From NCBI GenBank assembly GCA_016861165.1, contig BOKV01000003.1, positions 116,877 through 180,876 on the forward strand: 64,000 nucleotides of DNA, in the 5' to 3' direction. The DNA comes from Alphaproteobacteria bacterium (GTDB lineage: Bacteria > Pseudomonadota > Alphaproteobacteria > Rhizobiales > Rhizobiaceae). Positions 27,325 through 38,817 of this stretch are shown piece after piece; within the stretch, counting starts at the first letter, position 1; each line of letters opens with the position of its first letter. Made by a program: the position numbers and the translations under genes. Under the pieces are notes generated by a model, which searched no databases, was not told where the DNA came from, and saw only the letters and a list, made by a program, of their open reading frames with translations.

Positions 27325-28758
27325 ATGGCCTCCAATACGATCACCCGCTTCGCGCCGTCACCGACCGGCTTCCTGCATATCGGGGGGGCGCGCACGGCAC
27401 TGTTCAACTGGCTCTACGCCAGGGCGCATGGCGGCCGCATGCTGCTGCGTATCGAGGACACCGACCGCGAACGGTCGACACAGGCCGCCGTCGACGCCAT
27501 TCTCGACGGGCTGTCCTGGCTCGGCCTCGACTGGGACGGCGAGCCGATCTCGCAGTTCGCCCGCGCCCCGCGCCATCGCGCGATGGCCGAACAGCTCGTC
27601 GCCGACGGCAGGGCCTATTACTGCTTCGCCACCCCGCAAGAACTGGACGAGATGCGCGCCCGGGCACGCGCCGAGGGGCGGCCGCCGCGCTATGACGGAC
27701 GCTGGCGTGATCGCGACCCGGCCGAGGCGCCGCCCGGCGCCCGGGGCGTCATCCGCATCCGCGCGCCGCTCGACGGCGAGACTGTCGTCGAGGACAAGGT
27801 GCAGGGCACCGTGCGCTTTCCCAACAAGGACCTCGACGATTTCGTGCTGCTGCGCTCCGACGGCACGCCGACCTACATGCTGGCCGTCGTCGTCGACGAC
27901 CATGACATGGGCGTCACCCATATCATCCGCGGCGACGATCATCTGACCAATGCCGGCCGCCAGACGCTCATCTACCGGGCGCTCGGTTGGCAGGTGCCGG
28001 TGATGGCCCACATTCCGCTCATTCACGGGCCCGACGGCGCCAAGCTGTCGAAGCGCCACGGCGCGCTCGGCGCGGAGGCCTACCGCGCGATGGGCTACCT
28101 GCCCGAGGCGCTGCGCAACTATCTCGTGCGGCTCGGCTGGGCCCATGGCGATGACGAGATAATGTCGACCGAGCAGATGATCGCCTGGTTCGGCTTCGAG
28201 GGCATGAGCAGGGGCGCAGCCCGCTTCGACATCGCCAAGCTGCAGGCGCTGAACGGCCACTACATCCGCAACGCCGATGACGACTACCTGCTCGCCCGGC
28301 TGATCGACATCCTGCCGCAGGTCGAGGGTGGCGCGGCGATCGCCGCCCGTCTCGATGACCGCACCCGCGCGCAATTGCTGGCGGCCATGCCGGGCCTGAA
28401 GGAACGGGCCAGGACCCTCGTCGAACTGATCGATGGCGCCCGCTTCATCTTCGCGGAGCGGCCGCTGGCCATGGACGAACGCGCGGCGGCCATACTCGAC
28501 GATGGCGGCCGGGCGACCCTGGCCGCGCTGCTGCCGCTCCTGCGCGCCCTTGCCGACTGGTCGGCACCCGCCGCCGAGCGGGTCGTGCGCGACTATGCCG
28601 AGCGCAACGCAATCAAGCTCGGCCAGGCCGCCCAGCCGCTGCGCGCCGCGCTGACCGGGCGGGCCGTCTCGCCGCCCGTCTTCGACGTGATGGCCGTGCT
28701 CGGACGCGACGAGACACTCGCCCGGCTCGCCGATCAGACCGGCCCTGGCGGGCCCTGA
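27325..28758 (+). CDS. gltX: Glutamate--tRNA ligase
   Basis: A 477-residue class I aminoacyl-tRNA synthetase charging tRNA-Glu (in many alphaproteobacteria also involved in tRNA-Gln charging through the transamidation route). The HIGH motif appears as HIGG at residues 18-21 after APSPTGFL, the KMSKS motif as KLSKR near residue 240, and [20 protein letters not shown] is the conserved catalytic-domain segment. The C-terminal helical anticodon-binding domain is complete. It is divergent from comEC and followed by gltA. Rhizobiales often carry two gltX copies; which one this is cannot be decided here. Confidence 0.95.
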   Translation: MASNTITRFAPSPTGFLHIGGARTALFNWLYARAHGGRMLLRIEDTDRERSTQAAVDAILDGLSWLGLDWDGEPISQFARAPRHRAMAEQLVADGRAYYCFATPQELDEMRARARAEGRPPRYDGRWRDRDPAEAPPGARGVIRIRAPLDGETVVEDKVQGTVRFPNKDLDDFVLLRSDGTPTYMLAVVVDDHDMGVTHIIRGDDHLTNAGRQTLIYRALGWQVPVMAHIPLIHGPDGAKLSKRHGALGAEAYRAMGYLPEALRNYLVRLGWAHGDDEIMSTEQMIAWFGFEGMSRGAARFDIAKLQALNGHYIRNADDDYLLARLIDILPQVEGGAAIAARLDDRTRAQLLAAMPGLKERARTLVELIDGARFIFAERPLAMDERAAAILDDGGRATLAALLPLLRALADWSAPAAERVVRDYAERNAIKLGQAAQPLRAALTGRAVSPPVFDVMAVLGRDETLARLADQTGPGGP

Positions 28759-29000
28759 GGTGCGCCGTCCCGAGGCCTTACGGGGGGCGTTCGCGGCACC
28801 CCTGACCGCTCCCTTTGTCCGACTTGTGCAACCCCGGCAAATGCGATAGCTCTCTGGCGGCGCTGCCTATTGCAGCGCAACAAATGCCGGCCGTCCTCCC
28901 TCGCCGGCAGGTGTGTTACAAGCCAAGTCCTTGGGGTATCGGGCCATCCTGACCGGGAGGGCCGCCCGTGGGATGGGCGCGCAAGTGAAGGGATCGCGAC

Positions 29001-30290
<1,290 letters not shown>

Positions 30291-30300
30291 GGCGCCCCAG

Positions 30301-31458
30301 TCAGGCCGTCGGTGCCCGCCCGGCCAGTTCCAGCACCTTGCGCGCGGCGATCGTGCCGGGCGCCTCGGTTGGCGCCAGGATTTGCGCCATGCGCTCGAAG
30401 CCTTCGACCTGCGTCCGCCGTTCCAGGCCGTCGCGCAACAGCGCCTCGATGGCCCGTGCCAGCCATCCCGGCCGGATCATGTCGTCCACCCGCTCGGGCA
30501 CCAGTGCCTCGTCGGTGATGAGGTTGGGCAGCGCCGCCGACCAGCCGGTGATCAATCCGCGAAACAGGTACATCAGCCAGTCGAGCCGGTAGATCGAGAT
30601 GGTCGGGACGCGGTGGAGGGCCAGTTCCAGCAGCACCGTGCCGGATGCCGCCAGCGCCGCGTCGGCCCTGGCGAACGCCTCAAGCTTGGCTGCCTCGCCC
30701 GACACGATCTGCGGCGGCCGCGGCCAGGCGGCGACCGTCCGCCGGATTTCGTCTTCCAGATGGGCGACGGCCGGCAGGATGACGGTCAAGGCATTGCCGC
30801 GCCGCGCCAGTATGTCGAGCGTGGCGGCGATGTCGGGCAGCAGCAGGCGCACCTCCGACCGTCGCGAACCCGGCAGCACCAGCAGCACTTTCTCGGCCGA
30901 GACGGGGCGGGCGTTCATGTCGGCAAAACGCGCCGCCAGCGGGTGGCCGACATAGGTCGCCGGCGGTCCTCCGAGTTCGGCCAGCACCTTCGGCTCGAAC
31001 GGCAGCAGCGCCAGGATATGGTCGATCGTCCCGACCATCGCCCGCGCCCGGCCCGGACGCCACGCCCACACGCTCGGGCAGACATATTTGACGATCGGGA
31101 TGCCGGGCAGCCGCCGCTTCACCCGCCGGGCGACGCGGAAGGAGAAGTCAGGGCTGTCGATCAGGACGACGACGTCCGGCCGCCGCGCGACGATGTCGCC
31201 GGCGACCTGGCCGATCCGTTGCGCCAGCGTCGGCAGCCGCCCCACCACGCCGGCAAGCCCCATCACCGAAATATCGCTGATGTCGAACAGGCTGGTCAGG
31301 CCGAGCCCGCGCATGCGCGGCCCGGCGAGTCCGAGAAAACGTGTCGAAGGCCTCATCCGGCGCAGCGCCGCAACCAGGTCAGCCCCCAGAGCGTCGCCCG
31401 ATTCCTCGCCGACGACGACGTAGATGCTCAATGGCCCGCCGGTGCCCGGTTCAGCCAT
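30301..31458 (-). CDS. lpxB: Lipid-A-disaccharide synthase
   Basis: A 385-residue peripheral membrane glycosyltransferase (GT19) joining UDP-2,3-diacylglucosamine and lipid X to the lipid A disaccharide. IYVVVGEESGDALGADL is the characteristic start, VLIDSPDFSFRVARRVKR the conserved membrane-facing part, YVCPSVWAWRPGRA a family signature, and AALAASGTVLLELAL the donor-binding region. Its start overlaps the end of lpxI by 8 bases. It is the last gene of the lpxD-fabZ-lpxA-lpxI-lpxB run. Confidence 0.95.
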   Translation of the reverse strand: MAEPGTGGPLSIYVVVGEESGDALGADLVAALRRMRPSTRFLGLAGPRMRGLGLTSLFDISDISVMGLAGVVGRLPTLAQRIGQVAGDIVARRPDVVVLIDSPDFSFRVARRVKRRLPGIPIVKYVCPSVWAWRPGRARAMVGTIDHILALLPFEPKVLAELGGPPATYVGHPLAARFADMNARPVSAEKVLLVLPGSRRSEVRLLLPDIAATLDILARRGNALTVILPAVAHLEDEIRRTVAAWPRPPQIVSGEAAKLEAFARADAALAASGTVLLELALHRVPTISIYRLDWLMYLFRGLITGWSAALPNLITDEALVPERVDDMIRPGWLARAIEALLRDGLERRTQVEGFERMAQILAPTEAPGTIAARKVLELAGRAPTA

Positions 31459-32353
31459 CTCCGCCGATTTCCCCCGCCCGCACGCCGTAGATGTAAATGC
31501 CCGCGCGCCCGGCCAGTTCGACGGTGCGCGCCCGCTCCAGCACGATCGAGCGCTCCGCCTCCATGGCGATGCCGCGCAGACCGGCCTCGGCCACTGCCTC
31601 GACGGTCAGCGGGCCGATCGCCGGCAGGTCGGCGCGGATGTCCTGCCCGGGCTTCATCGTCTTGACCAGTACGCCGTTCCTGCCCTGCGCCGGCATCCGG
31701 CCGGCGGCGCGCATGCGCACGATGCGCGCCAGCATCTCGTCGGTGCCCTCGGCCGCCTCGACGGCAACGACACGACCGCCCTCGGCGACCGCCGCCTGGC
31801 CGATATCGAGATTGCCGAGCGCCTTGCAGGCCGCGTAGGCCAGCCGGATGTTGTCGAAATCGCGCCTCGACGGCCGGCGGCCGGCGATCGCGCCGGCGGC
31901 GGCCAACAGCCGCGGCGCGATCTGGTGGGCGCCCACGACGGCAATGCCACGGCGCTCGAACAGCTTGATCGTTCCGCTCAGCACCGTGTTGTCGCCGCCG
32001 AGCATGAAGATCAGCGCCTGCGGCAATGCCTTGACGCCGCCCCAGTCGAGCTTGAGTTGCAGCACGTCGGGGCGCTGGCGGATGCCGCCGGCCAGCACCA
32101 CCTCGCGGATGCCGTGGCTATCGAGTAGGTCGAACAACCGGCCGAGTTGGCCCCATGACAGCGTTTCGCCGGGGAAGGCCCGGATGTCCTCGCCCGCCTC
32201 GCCGGCGATGCCCACCATGTAGGGGCGGCGGCCGGCCTCCACCGCGCCGAGGGCGATCTCGACCGGCAGCATGCCGTAGCCGCAGATGATCGCGAGGTCG
32301 GGCGCGTAGCCGGCCGGAACATTGCCCGCCCACTGCTCGGCGCGCCGCGCCAT
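31451..32353 (-). CDS. lpxI: UDP-2,3-diacylglucosamine hydrolase LpxI
   Basis: A 300-residue cytoplasmic enzyme cleaving UDP-2,3-diacylglucosamine to lipid X and UMP, the alphaproteobacterial replacement for LpxH. IICGYGMLPVEIALGA, VLAGGIRQRPDVLQL, LGGDNTVLSGTIKLFE and a C-terminal ADLPAIGPLTVEAVAEAG segment match the LpxI (DUF1009) family. I start at the ATG at 32353, two bases after the lpxA stop; a GTG 33 bases upstream would overlap lpxA. It lies between lpxA and lpxB as in other alphaproteobacteria. Confidence 0.93.
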   Translation of the reverse strand: MARRAEQWAGNVPAGYAPDLAIICGYGMLPVEIALGAVEAGRRPYMVGIAGEAGEDIRAFPGETLSWGQLGRLFDLLDSHGIREVVLAGGIRQRPDVLQLKLDWGGVKALPQALIFMLGGDNTVLSGTIKLFERRGIAVVGAHQIAPRLLAAAGAIAGRRPSRRDFDNIRLAYAACKALGNLDIGQAAVAEGGRVVAVEAAEGTDEMLARIVRMRAAGRMPAQGRNGVLVKTMKPGQDIRADLPAIGPLTVEAVAEAGLRGIAMEAERSIVLERARTVELAGRAGIYIYGVRAGEIGGDG

Positions 32354-32355
32354 GG

Positions 32356-33159
32356 TCAGCCGTCGCGGCCGTTGCGCGGCGTGCACAGGGCGCGGTCGCC
32401 GCTGTTGCGGATGAAGTCGACGATGCGAGCGACGACGGGATCGGCCGTAAGCGCCGCCTCCATCTGCGCCACCGCCTGCTGCACCGGCACCCCGGCATGG
32501 AACAGCTCCTTGAAGGCGCGCCGCGCATTGTGGATGCTGTCACGGGCGATGCCGGCGCGCTTCATGCCGACGAGGTTGAGGCCGCCGAGATAGGCGCGGT
32601 TGCCGAGCGCGGCGCCGAATGGAATGACGTCGTTCTCGACGCCAGCAAGGCCGCCGATGAAGGCGTTGTTGCCGATCCGGCAGAACTGGTGGACGCCGGC
32701 CCCGCCGCCGATGATGACATGGTCGCCGACCTTGCAATGGCCGGCCAGCATGACGTTGTTGGAAAAGATGACGTGATTGCCGACGACGCAATCGTGGGCG
32801 ACGTGCGAATTGGCGAGGAAGACACAGTGGTGACCGACCAGCGTCTCGCTGCGGTCGCCGGCCGTGCCCGGGTTCATGGTGACGCCTTCGCGGATGATGC
32901 AATCGGTGCCGATCACCAGCGAGTTGGGCTCGCCGCGGTATTTGAGGTCCTGCGGCTCATGGCCGATCGAGGCGAACGGGAAGATGCGCGTGCGCGCCCC
33001 GATCCGGGTATTGCCGGCAACGACGACGTGCGATCTGAGTTCGACGCCGTCCTCCAGGACGACACCGGCGCCGATCTGGCAGAACGGCCCGATGCGGACA
33101 CCGGCTCCCAGCATTACCTCGTCCGCGATGACGGACGAGGGGTGGATCTGTGGCTGCAT
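32356..33159 (-). CDS. lpxA: Acyl-ACP--UDP-N-acetylglucosamine O-acyltransferase
   Basis: A 267-residue left-handed beta-helix trimer catalysing the first step of lipid A synthesis, transfer of a 3-hydroxyacyl chain from ACP to UDP-GlcNAc. Hexapeptide repeats run from residue 10 (SSVIADEVMLGAGVRIGPF) to about 190, then a helical C-terminal domain. The catalytic histidine lies in the FLANSHVAHDCVVG segment. Its ATG shares one base with the fabZ stop (TGATG), and the lpxI ATG follows two bases after its own stop. Confidence 0.96.
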   Translation of the reverse strand: MQPQIHPSSVIADEVMLGAGVRIGPFCQIGAGVVLEDGVELRSHVVVAGNTRIGARTRIFPFASIGHEPQDLKYRGEPNSLVIGTDCIIREGVTMNPGTAGDRSETLVGHHCVFLANSHVAHDCVVGNHVIFSNNVMLAGHCKVGDHVIIGGGAGVHQFCRIGNNAFIGGLAGVENDVIPFGAALGNRAYLGGLNLVGMKRAGIARDSIHNARRAFKELFHAGVPVQQAVAQMEAALTADPVVARIVDFIRNSGDRALCTPRNGRDG

Positions 33160-33626
33160 CAGGAATTGCCCTCGGGGTCGACCATCATGGCGCTGATCAC
33201 GGCTTCGGCCACCCTGTGCGCCTCGACATGGGCCGTGCAGTCATATCTGAAGATGTTGCCGCGCTGCTTCAGCTTGATCACGTCTATGCGCAAGACGTCG
33301 CCCGGGATGACCGGCTTGCGGAACTTGGCCCCGTCGATGGTCATGAAATAGACCAGCTTGCGCTGCCCCTTGGAGTGGCGGTTGGCGACGATGGCACCGC
33401 AGGTCTGCGCCATCGCCTCGATGATCAGCACGCCCGGCATGATCGGTTCACCGGGGAAATGGCCGTTGAAATGCGGTTCGTTGAAGGTGACGTTCTTGAT
33501 CCCGGTCGCCCGGGTGTCGTCCTCCATGTCGATGATCCGGTCGATGAGGAGGAACGGATAACGATGCGGCAGCAACCGGAAGAGTTCGCGAATCCTGATG
33601 GTGTCGAGCGTGCTGGTATCGGTCAT
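33159..33626 (-). CDS. fabZ: 3-hydroxyacyl-ACP dehydratase
   Basis: A 155-residue hot-dog-fold dehydratase making trans-2-enoyl-ACP in fatty acid elongation and competing with LpxA and LpxD for 3-hydroxyacyl-[14 protein letters not shown] begins the fold; the catalytic histidine is in [14 protein letters not shown] and the glutamate in [10 protein letters not shown]. It is embedded between lpxD and lpxA with a 4-base overlap on one side and a 1-base overlap on the other, which keeps the two competing pathways in one transcript. Confidence 0.96.
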   Translation of the reverse strand: MTDTSTLDTIRIRELFRLLPHRYPFLLIDRIIDMEDDTRATGIKNVTFNEPHFNGHFPGEPIMPGVLIIEAMAQTCGAIVANRHSKGQRKLVYFMTIDGAKFRKPVIPGDVLRIDVIKLKQRGNIFRYDCTAHVEAHRVAEAVISAMMVDPEGNS

Positions 33627-34678
33627 GCCTCGCCCTTCCCGCCCTTTCGTGACCTCGTGAGCATGGATTTCAGGATCAGGTTGAGTTTTGCCCAGTCGCG
33701 AATGGGCATGGCGGGATAGCCGATAACCTTCTCGCCCGGCGCCACGTTGTGATGGACCCCCGCGCCTCCGCCGATCTGGGCGCCGTCGCCGATCTTGATG
33801 TGTCCGACCACCCCGGCCTGGCCGGCGACGACCACATAGTCACCGAGCGTGGCGCTGCCGGCCACGCCGGCCAGTCCGACGATGACGCAGTGACGGCCGA
33901 TGACGACGTTATGGCCGATCTGCACCAGATTGTCGATCTTGCTGCCCTCGCCGATCACCGTGTCGCGGTTGGAGCCACGATCGACGGTGGAATTGGCGCC
34001 GATCTCGACATGGTCCTGGATGATGACCCGGCCGATCTGGGCGATCTTGCGGTGGCCGCCCGGACCCATCGCGAAGCCGAATCCGTCCTGGCCGATGCGC
34101 ACACCCGGATGGATGATGACATTGTCGCCGATGAAGGCGTGACTGACCGACGCGCCGGCGCCGATCGTGGTGTGGCGGCCGATCTGGACGTTGGCGCCGA
34201 TCACGGCATTGGCGTGCACCTGGCTGCCGCGCCCGATGGCGACGCCATGGCCGATGACGGCGCCAGCCTCGACGACTACGCCGTCCTCCAGGCTGACCTC
34301 GCGACCGACATGCGCCCGCGGCGAAACACCGGCCTCTCCGGTCGGCGGCTGCGGCCGGGCGGCGGTGGGGTAGAGCATCGACAGCGCAGTCGCGTAGGCC
34401 TGGTAGGGCTGCTCGTGGACCAGCACATGGACGCCCGCCGGGATGCGCTCGGCGTTCCTGCCGTGGCAGAACACCGCCGAGGCGCCCGTATGCGCCGCCT
34501 GTGCCAGGTATTTGGGATTGTCGATGAAGGAGATGCTGCCCGCCCGCGCCGATTCGATCGGCCCGGCGGCGCTGATGACGAAATCGCCGGCATCCGGGTC
34601 CAGCAGCCGGGCGCCGGTGGCCCCGGCGATTTCGGCAAGCAGCCGCGGCGTCACCGCGAAGAAGGAAGGACTGGTCAT
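33623..34678 (-). CDS. lpxD: UDP-3-O-(3-hydroxyacyl)glucosamine N-acyltransferase
   Basis: A 351-residue trimeric acyltransferase adding the second (amide-linked) acyl chain in lipid A synthesis. The N-terminal uridine-binding domain ([16 protein letters not shown]) is followed by a left-handed beta-helix of hexapeptide repeats and a short C-terminal helix. The catalytic histidine region is in the [18 protein letters not shown] stretch. I start at the ATG at 34678 (MTSPSFFAV); a frame open to 34738 adds residues with no family similarity. It follows bamA after 114 bases and overlaps fabZ by four bases. Confidence 0.95.
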   Translation of the reverse strand: MTSPSFFAVTPRLLAEIAGATGARLLDPDAGDFVISAAGPIESARAGSISFIDNPKYLAQAAHTGASAVFCHGRNAERIPAGVHVLVHEQPYQAYATALSMLYPTAARPQPPTGEAGVSPRAHVGREVSLEDGVVVEAGAVIGHGVAIGRGSQVHANAVIGANVQIGRHTTIGAGASVSHAFIGDNVIIHPGVRIGQDGFGFAMGPGGHRKIAQIGRVIIQDHVEIGANSTVDRGSNRDTVIGEGSKIDNLVQIGHNVVIGRHCVIVGLAGVAGSATLGDYVVVAGQAGVVGHIKIGDGAQIGGGAGVHHNVAPGEKVIGYPAMPIRDWAKLNLILKSMLTRSRKGGKGEA

Positions 34679-34792
34679 CGGACGGTTCTCTTGGCCGGCG
34701 TCCGCCGCAATGGCGGGCGCCCGCCGATGATGGGCCATCAGCCGCAGGAAGAGCCCTTAGGGCCGCCCGCCGGCCCATGCAATGGGCGATCG

Positions 34793-37210
34793 TCAGAAAT
34801 TGGTGCTGATGCCGAAATTGAATTCCCGATTGCGGTCCCAGGGCGCCTCCGAGATCGGGATGGCATAGTCGATGCGCAGCGGGCCGAACGGCGAGGCCCA
34901 GATCAGCGAGGCGCCGACCGAGGCGCGCAGGGTGTTGTCGTCGAGGCGCTGCGCGCTGACGCCGGGATTGTTGGTCAGCACCGCGGCGCGGCTCGCCGAA
35001 TCCAGTCCCCACAGCTGGCCGGCGTCGACGAAGAAGGCGCCGCGGATGCCGATCGATTCCGGGATATAGGGCATCGGGAAGGTGATTTCGCCGGTCGCGT
35101 TCCAGTAGTAGAGACCGCCGAGCGCGTCGCCCGTCACCGGATCGCGCGGACCGAAGCCGTAGTTCTCAAAGCCGCGTATCTGCCGGCTGCCCTGGAAGAA
35201 GTTGTCCTGCGCGCGGTAGGCGGCGGTGCCGCCATAGAGCGTGTTGGCGCCGGCGCGCGCCCGCAGCATTCCGACGATGTCGGCATATTCCGACAGCGGC
35301 AGGAAGGCGACGGCGCTGCCCTCGGTGCGCAGGTACTCGGCGTCGCCGCCGGCCCCGTAGAAGTCCTGGCGCAGGGTGAGATAGATGCCCTCGCGTGGAT
35401 CGCGCACATTGTCGAGGTCGGTATAGGTGAGCGTGTAGCCGAACCCCGACTTGATCCATGAGGTCGGCGATACCGGCGGCGCCAGCGCCGCCGACAGTTC
35501 GCCCGGCGCGTTGCCCTGGATGCCGTCGCCGGCCCCGGTGTCAATCCGCGAGGATGCGATGTCGGTATCTTCGCTGACGAAGGTGTAGAACACCTGCTGC
35601 TGCAGCTTGTCGGTCAGCGGCATGCCGAGGCGCAGCGTCGCGCCAAGCGAGTCAAGCCCGTAACCACGGTTGGAATTGGCGTCGCTGCGCGCCGAGACGA
35701 TGTCGTAGCCTGCCGAGATCCGGTAGCCGAGGAAATAGGGCTCGGTGAAGCTGAACGTGTAGGTCCGGTTGTCGCCGTCGAGATCGCCGAAACCGGCGGC
35801 GATCTTCACAAACTGGCCGCGGCCAAGGAAGTTCCGCTCCGAGAACGATATCTCGCCGAGCGGGCCGGAGGCGGTGGAATAGCCGCCGCCGATCGCGAAC
35901 TCGCCGGTCGCCTTGTCGATGACCCGGACGACGAGCACCACCCGGTCAGGGGCGTCGCCCGGCCGCGTCGAGATATCGACCTGCTCGAAGAAGCCGAGCG
36001 CCTCGAGCCGGCGCTTGGCCTTCTGCACCATCACCTGGTTGAGCGCATCGCCCTCGGAAATGTCGAACTCGCGGCGGATGACGTGATCGCGCGTGCGATC
36101 GTTGCCGATGATGGCGATCTCCTGGATGTAGACGCGCGGCCCCTGGTCGATCTCGTAGACGACGTCGATGGTGGCGGTGTCGAAATTGCGGTTGCCGCGC
36201 GGGGTGACACGGACGAAGGCGTAGCCGCGCGCGGCGATCGATTCGGTGAGCGCGATCACCGTGTCCTCGACATCCTTGGCGCTGTAGTGCTTGCCGCCGA
36301 CCGTCTTCAGCAGCGGATAGAGCGCCTCGGCGTCGATCTCGGCGATGGTGTTGTCGATCGCCACATTGCCGAACCGGTAGCGCACGCCCTCGTCGATGGT
36401 GAAGGCGATGACGTACTGGTTGGCCACCGCGTCATAGCTCACGTCGGAGGAGATGATCTGGAAGTCGGCATAGCCATTGTTGTAGTAGAACCGGCGCAGG
36501 CGCTCCTCGTCGGACTGCAGGCGGTCCGGATCGTAGATGTCGTCATTGTTGAGCCAGCTGAAGATGTGGCTCTGCTTGGTCTCGATGATGTCGCGCAGGC
36601 GGGCCGTTCCGAAGGCATTGTTGCCGACGAACACGATCTGCTTGATCTTGGTCTTGTCCCCCTCGGAGATGCGGAAGACGACATTGACGCGCTTGTTGGC
36701 GAGCGGCACGATCTCGTAGGTGACGCCGGCGTCCTTGCGGCCGACGCGCGCATAGGCCTCAAGGATGCGATCGACGTCGGAACTGACCTTCTCCTCCGAA
36801 TAGGTCGAGCGCGGCGCCGACTGGACGACGGAGGCCAGCACCTCGTCCTTGAGGCGCTTGTTGCCCTCGAAGAAGACCTGGTTGATGATTCCGCTCTCGT
36901 CGACCTCGACGACCAGCGTGCCGCCCGACTGGTAGATGGCGACGTCGGTGAACAGCCCGGTGGCGAACAGCGCCTTGACCGAATCGTCGATGTCCTTGTT
37001 GGAGAAGCTCTGGCCGGGAGTGATGGTCAGGTAGGAGATGACGGTCTGAGCATCCATGCGGGCGTTGCCGCGCACCTCGATGCGGTTGACCACGGCGGCC
37101 TGCGCCTGGCTCACAAGGGCGACCTCGCCGAGCGGGCCCACGGACATGGGGAAACCGGCGAGAAGCGCCGCCATCACGGCCACGCCGAGGAATTTTCGTA
37201 CTGGAACCAT
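34793..37210 (-). CDS. bamA: Outer membrane protein assembly factor BamA
   Basis: An 805-residue Omp85 protein that inserts beta-barrels into the outer membrane. A signal peptide (cut near residue 38, after SQAQA) is followed by five POTRA domains (about 40-420: VNRIEVRGNARMD, INQVFFEGNKRLKD, IKQIVFVGNNAFG, FGNVAIDNT, IQEIAIIGNDRTRD) and a 16-strand barrel ending in NFGISTNF with the C-terminal Phe. The barrel contains the lid-lock QIRGFENYGFGPRD (RGF motif). It follows rseP after 363 bases and likely has its own promoter there. Confidence 0.96.
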   Translation of the reverse strand: MVPVRKFLGVAVMAALLAGFPMSVGPLGEVALVSQAQAAVVNRIEVRGNARMDAQTVISYLTITPGQSFSNKDIDDSVKALFATGLFTDVAIYQSGGTLVVEVDESGIINQVFFEGNKRLKDEVLASVVQSAPRSTYSEEKVSSDVDRILEAYARVGRKDAGVTYEIVPLANKRVNVVFRISEGDKTKIKQIVFVGNNAFGTARLRDIIETKQSHIFSWLNNDDIYDPDRLQSDEERLRRFYYNNGYADFQIISSDVSYDAVANQYVIAFTIDEGVRYRFGNVAIDNTIAEIDAEALYPLLKTVGGKHYSAKDVEDTVIALTESIAARGYAFVRVTPRGNRNFDTATIDVVYEIDQGPRVYIQEIAIIGNDRTRDHVIRREFDISEGDALNQVMVQKAKRRLEALGFFEQVDISTRPGDAPDRVVLVVRVIDKATGEFAIGGGYSTASGPLGEISFSERNFLGRGQFVKIAAGFGDLDGDNRTYTFSFTEPYFLGYRISAGYDIVSARSDANSNRGYGLDSLGATLRLGMPLTDKLQQQVFYTFVSEDTDIASSRIDTGAGDGIQGNAPGELSAALAPPVSPTSWIKSGFGYTLTYTDLDNVRDPREGIYLTLRQDFYGAGGDAEYLRTEGSAVAFLPLSEYADIVGMLRARAGANTLYGGTAAYRAQDNFFQGSRQIRGFENYGFGPRDPVTGDALGGLYYWNATGEITFPMPYIPESIGIRGAFFVDAGQLWGLDSASRAAVLTNNPGVSAQRLDDNTLRASVGASLIWASPFGPLRIDYAIPISEAPWDRNREFNFGISTNF

Positions 37211-37573
37211 TCGCGATTACGTCTTCTTGCTGCCCGGACCGTTCCGCTCGTGTCGCCCGCTCTTGTTGTCGTGGTGGCCAGCGCCGCCGCTCATTGTCCG
37301 AAGTCTCTGGTCCGCCCTGCTTCGCCCCAGCCTATGACCCGATTGCGGCGAAGACGCGCCAAGCCGGTCACGCAACGGCAGAATCCCGCTTCGTTAACGA
37401 TCCTTTTACAGTGTTTTGTCCCCCGTGCAACCGGCGCCGGACGCAGGATTTTTTCATTGTGTCAATGTGTTGCAGTTTGGCCATCGCAATCGGGAGGCAT
37501 GGTTAACCGCGGCTTTCCACCGCGCGCGACCATGGCCCCTGCATGGCACCCGCAATGGTCGCGTCGCCAGGGC
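37211..37573. other. rseP-bamA intergenic region with candidate bamA promoter
   Basis: No gene is supported in these 363 bases. On the minus strand TTGCAC (37430-37425) and TAAAAG (37408-37403) are 16 bases apart and could be a modest bamA promoter with a leader near 190 bases. A CATTG-TGT-CAATG inverted repeat lies at 37455-37467 just upstream of it and could be an operator. An 8-base inverted repeat (37526-37533 with 37555-37562, 21-base loop) follows rseP but has no T-run. Confidence 0.4.
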
Positions 37574-38719
37574 TCAGCTCGACCGCAGGAACAGCTGCGT
37601 CACATCATTCCAGGTCGCCACCACCATCAGCATCAGCACGATGGCCAGGCCGAGCCGGAAGCCCATCTCCTGCATGCGCTCGCTCAGCGGGCGGCCGCGT
37701 ACCGCCTCGATGGCGTAGTAGACGAGATGGCCGCCATCGAGCATCGGAATCGGGAACAGGTTGAGCAGTCCAATGCTCACCGACAGCAGCGCCGCCAGGT
37801 TGAGAAGGGCGCCGACGCCAAGCGTCGCCACGTCGCCCGACACCTTGGCGATCCTGAGCGGTCCGCCGAGCTGGTCGGCCGAGCGTTCGCCGATGAGGAT
37901 GTCGCCGACATAGCCCAGCGTGTGGGTGATGATGAACCAGGTCTCGCCGAATGCCATCGTCACGGCCTCGACCGGACCCGACCGCACGATGCGCATGTTG
38001 GCCGCGCCGCTGTCGTTGACCAGTCCGATGAAGCCGATTTCCTGGGTGTTGCCGAACCGGTCGGTGCGCGCCTCCAGCTTCGGCGTGACCGTCAGGCCGA
38101 CCTCGCCGCCGTCGCGCTCGACGACGAACGTCATTTCGCGCCCCGGATTGGGCGCCACCAGGCGCGGGATGTCAGTAAACGATTCGATGCGCGTACCGTC
38201 GACGCGGCGCACGATGTCGCCGGACATGAAACCGGCCTGCTCGGCCGGGCTCCCGGGCTGCACACCGGTCACCAGCGGCTCGGTGACGACGCGCCCGAGC
38301 GTCATGAAGCTGACTGAAAAGATGACGACCGCGAGGATGAAGTTGGCGAGCGGCCCCGCGGCGACTATGGCAGCCCGCTGGCCGACCGGCTTGTGGGTGA
38401 AGCTGACCTTGCGTTCGGCCTCGCTCATCGTCGCGGCCCGTTCGAAATCGGGCGTCGAGGCGACGCTGTCGTCGCCGAAGAACTTCACATAGCCGCCGAG
38501 CGGGATCGCCGAGACCTTCCAGCGCGTCCCTTTGGCGTCGGTGCGGCCCCATAGCTCCGGACCGAACCCGACCGAGAAAGCGTCGACCCGGACATTGTAC
38601 CAGCGGGCCACCAGGAAATGGCCAAGCTCATGAAAGAAAACGACGATCGTCAGCACGATCAGGAACGGAACGGCATAGCCGAGGAGGCCGGCACCCGGTA
38701 GCTCCATCAATTGCTGCAT
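37574..38719 (-). CDS. rseP: Site-2 protease RseP (RIP metalloprotease)
   Basis: A 381-residue inner-membrane zinc protease that cuts anti-sigma factors within the membrane and clears signal peptide remnants. The HExxH site is in VVFFHELGHFLVARW in the first span, the second metal-ligand motif in NLFPIPMLDGGHL, and a PDZ domain sits between (GVQPGSPAEQAGFMSGD). I chose the ATG at 38719 with a GGGAA site upstream, over a frame open to 38764. Upstream is cdsA with only 98 bases between; dxr, usually here, is absent. Confidence 0.95.
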   Translation of the reverse strand: MQQLMELPGAGLLGYAVPFLIVLTIVVFFHELGHFLVARWYNVRVDAFSVGFGPELWGRTDAKGTRWKVSAIPLGGYVKFFGDDSVASTPDFERAATMSEAERKVSFTHKPVGQRAAIVAAGPLANFILAVVIFSVSFMTLGRVVTEPLVTGVQPGSPAEQAGFMSGDIVRRVDGTRIESFTDIPRLVAPNPGREMTFVVERDGGEVGLTVTPKLEARTDRFGNTQEIGFIGLVNDSGAANMRIVRSGPVEAVTMAFGETWFIITHTLGYVGDILIGERSADQLGGPLRIAKVSGDVATLGVGALLNLAALLSVSIGLLNLFPIPMLDGGHLVYYAIEAVRGRPLSERMQEMGFRLGLAIVLMLMVVATWNDVTQLFLRSS

Positions 38720-38817
38720 CACGCGTTCCCTGAATTTCGACCTCGCGCCGGGCCGGCGCGGCAAAGGGCCGGCAAGGGCCGGCCGGCGCGGTCATCGGCG
38801 ACGATTGATAGCTGATA

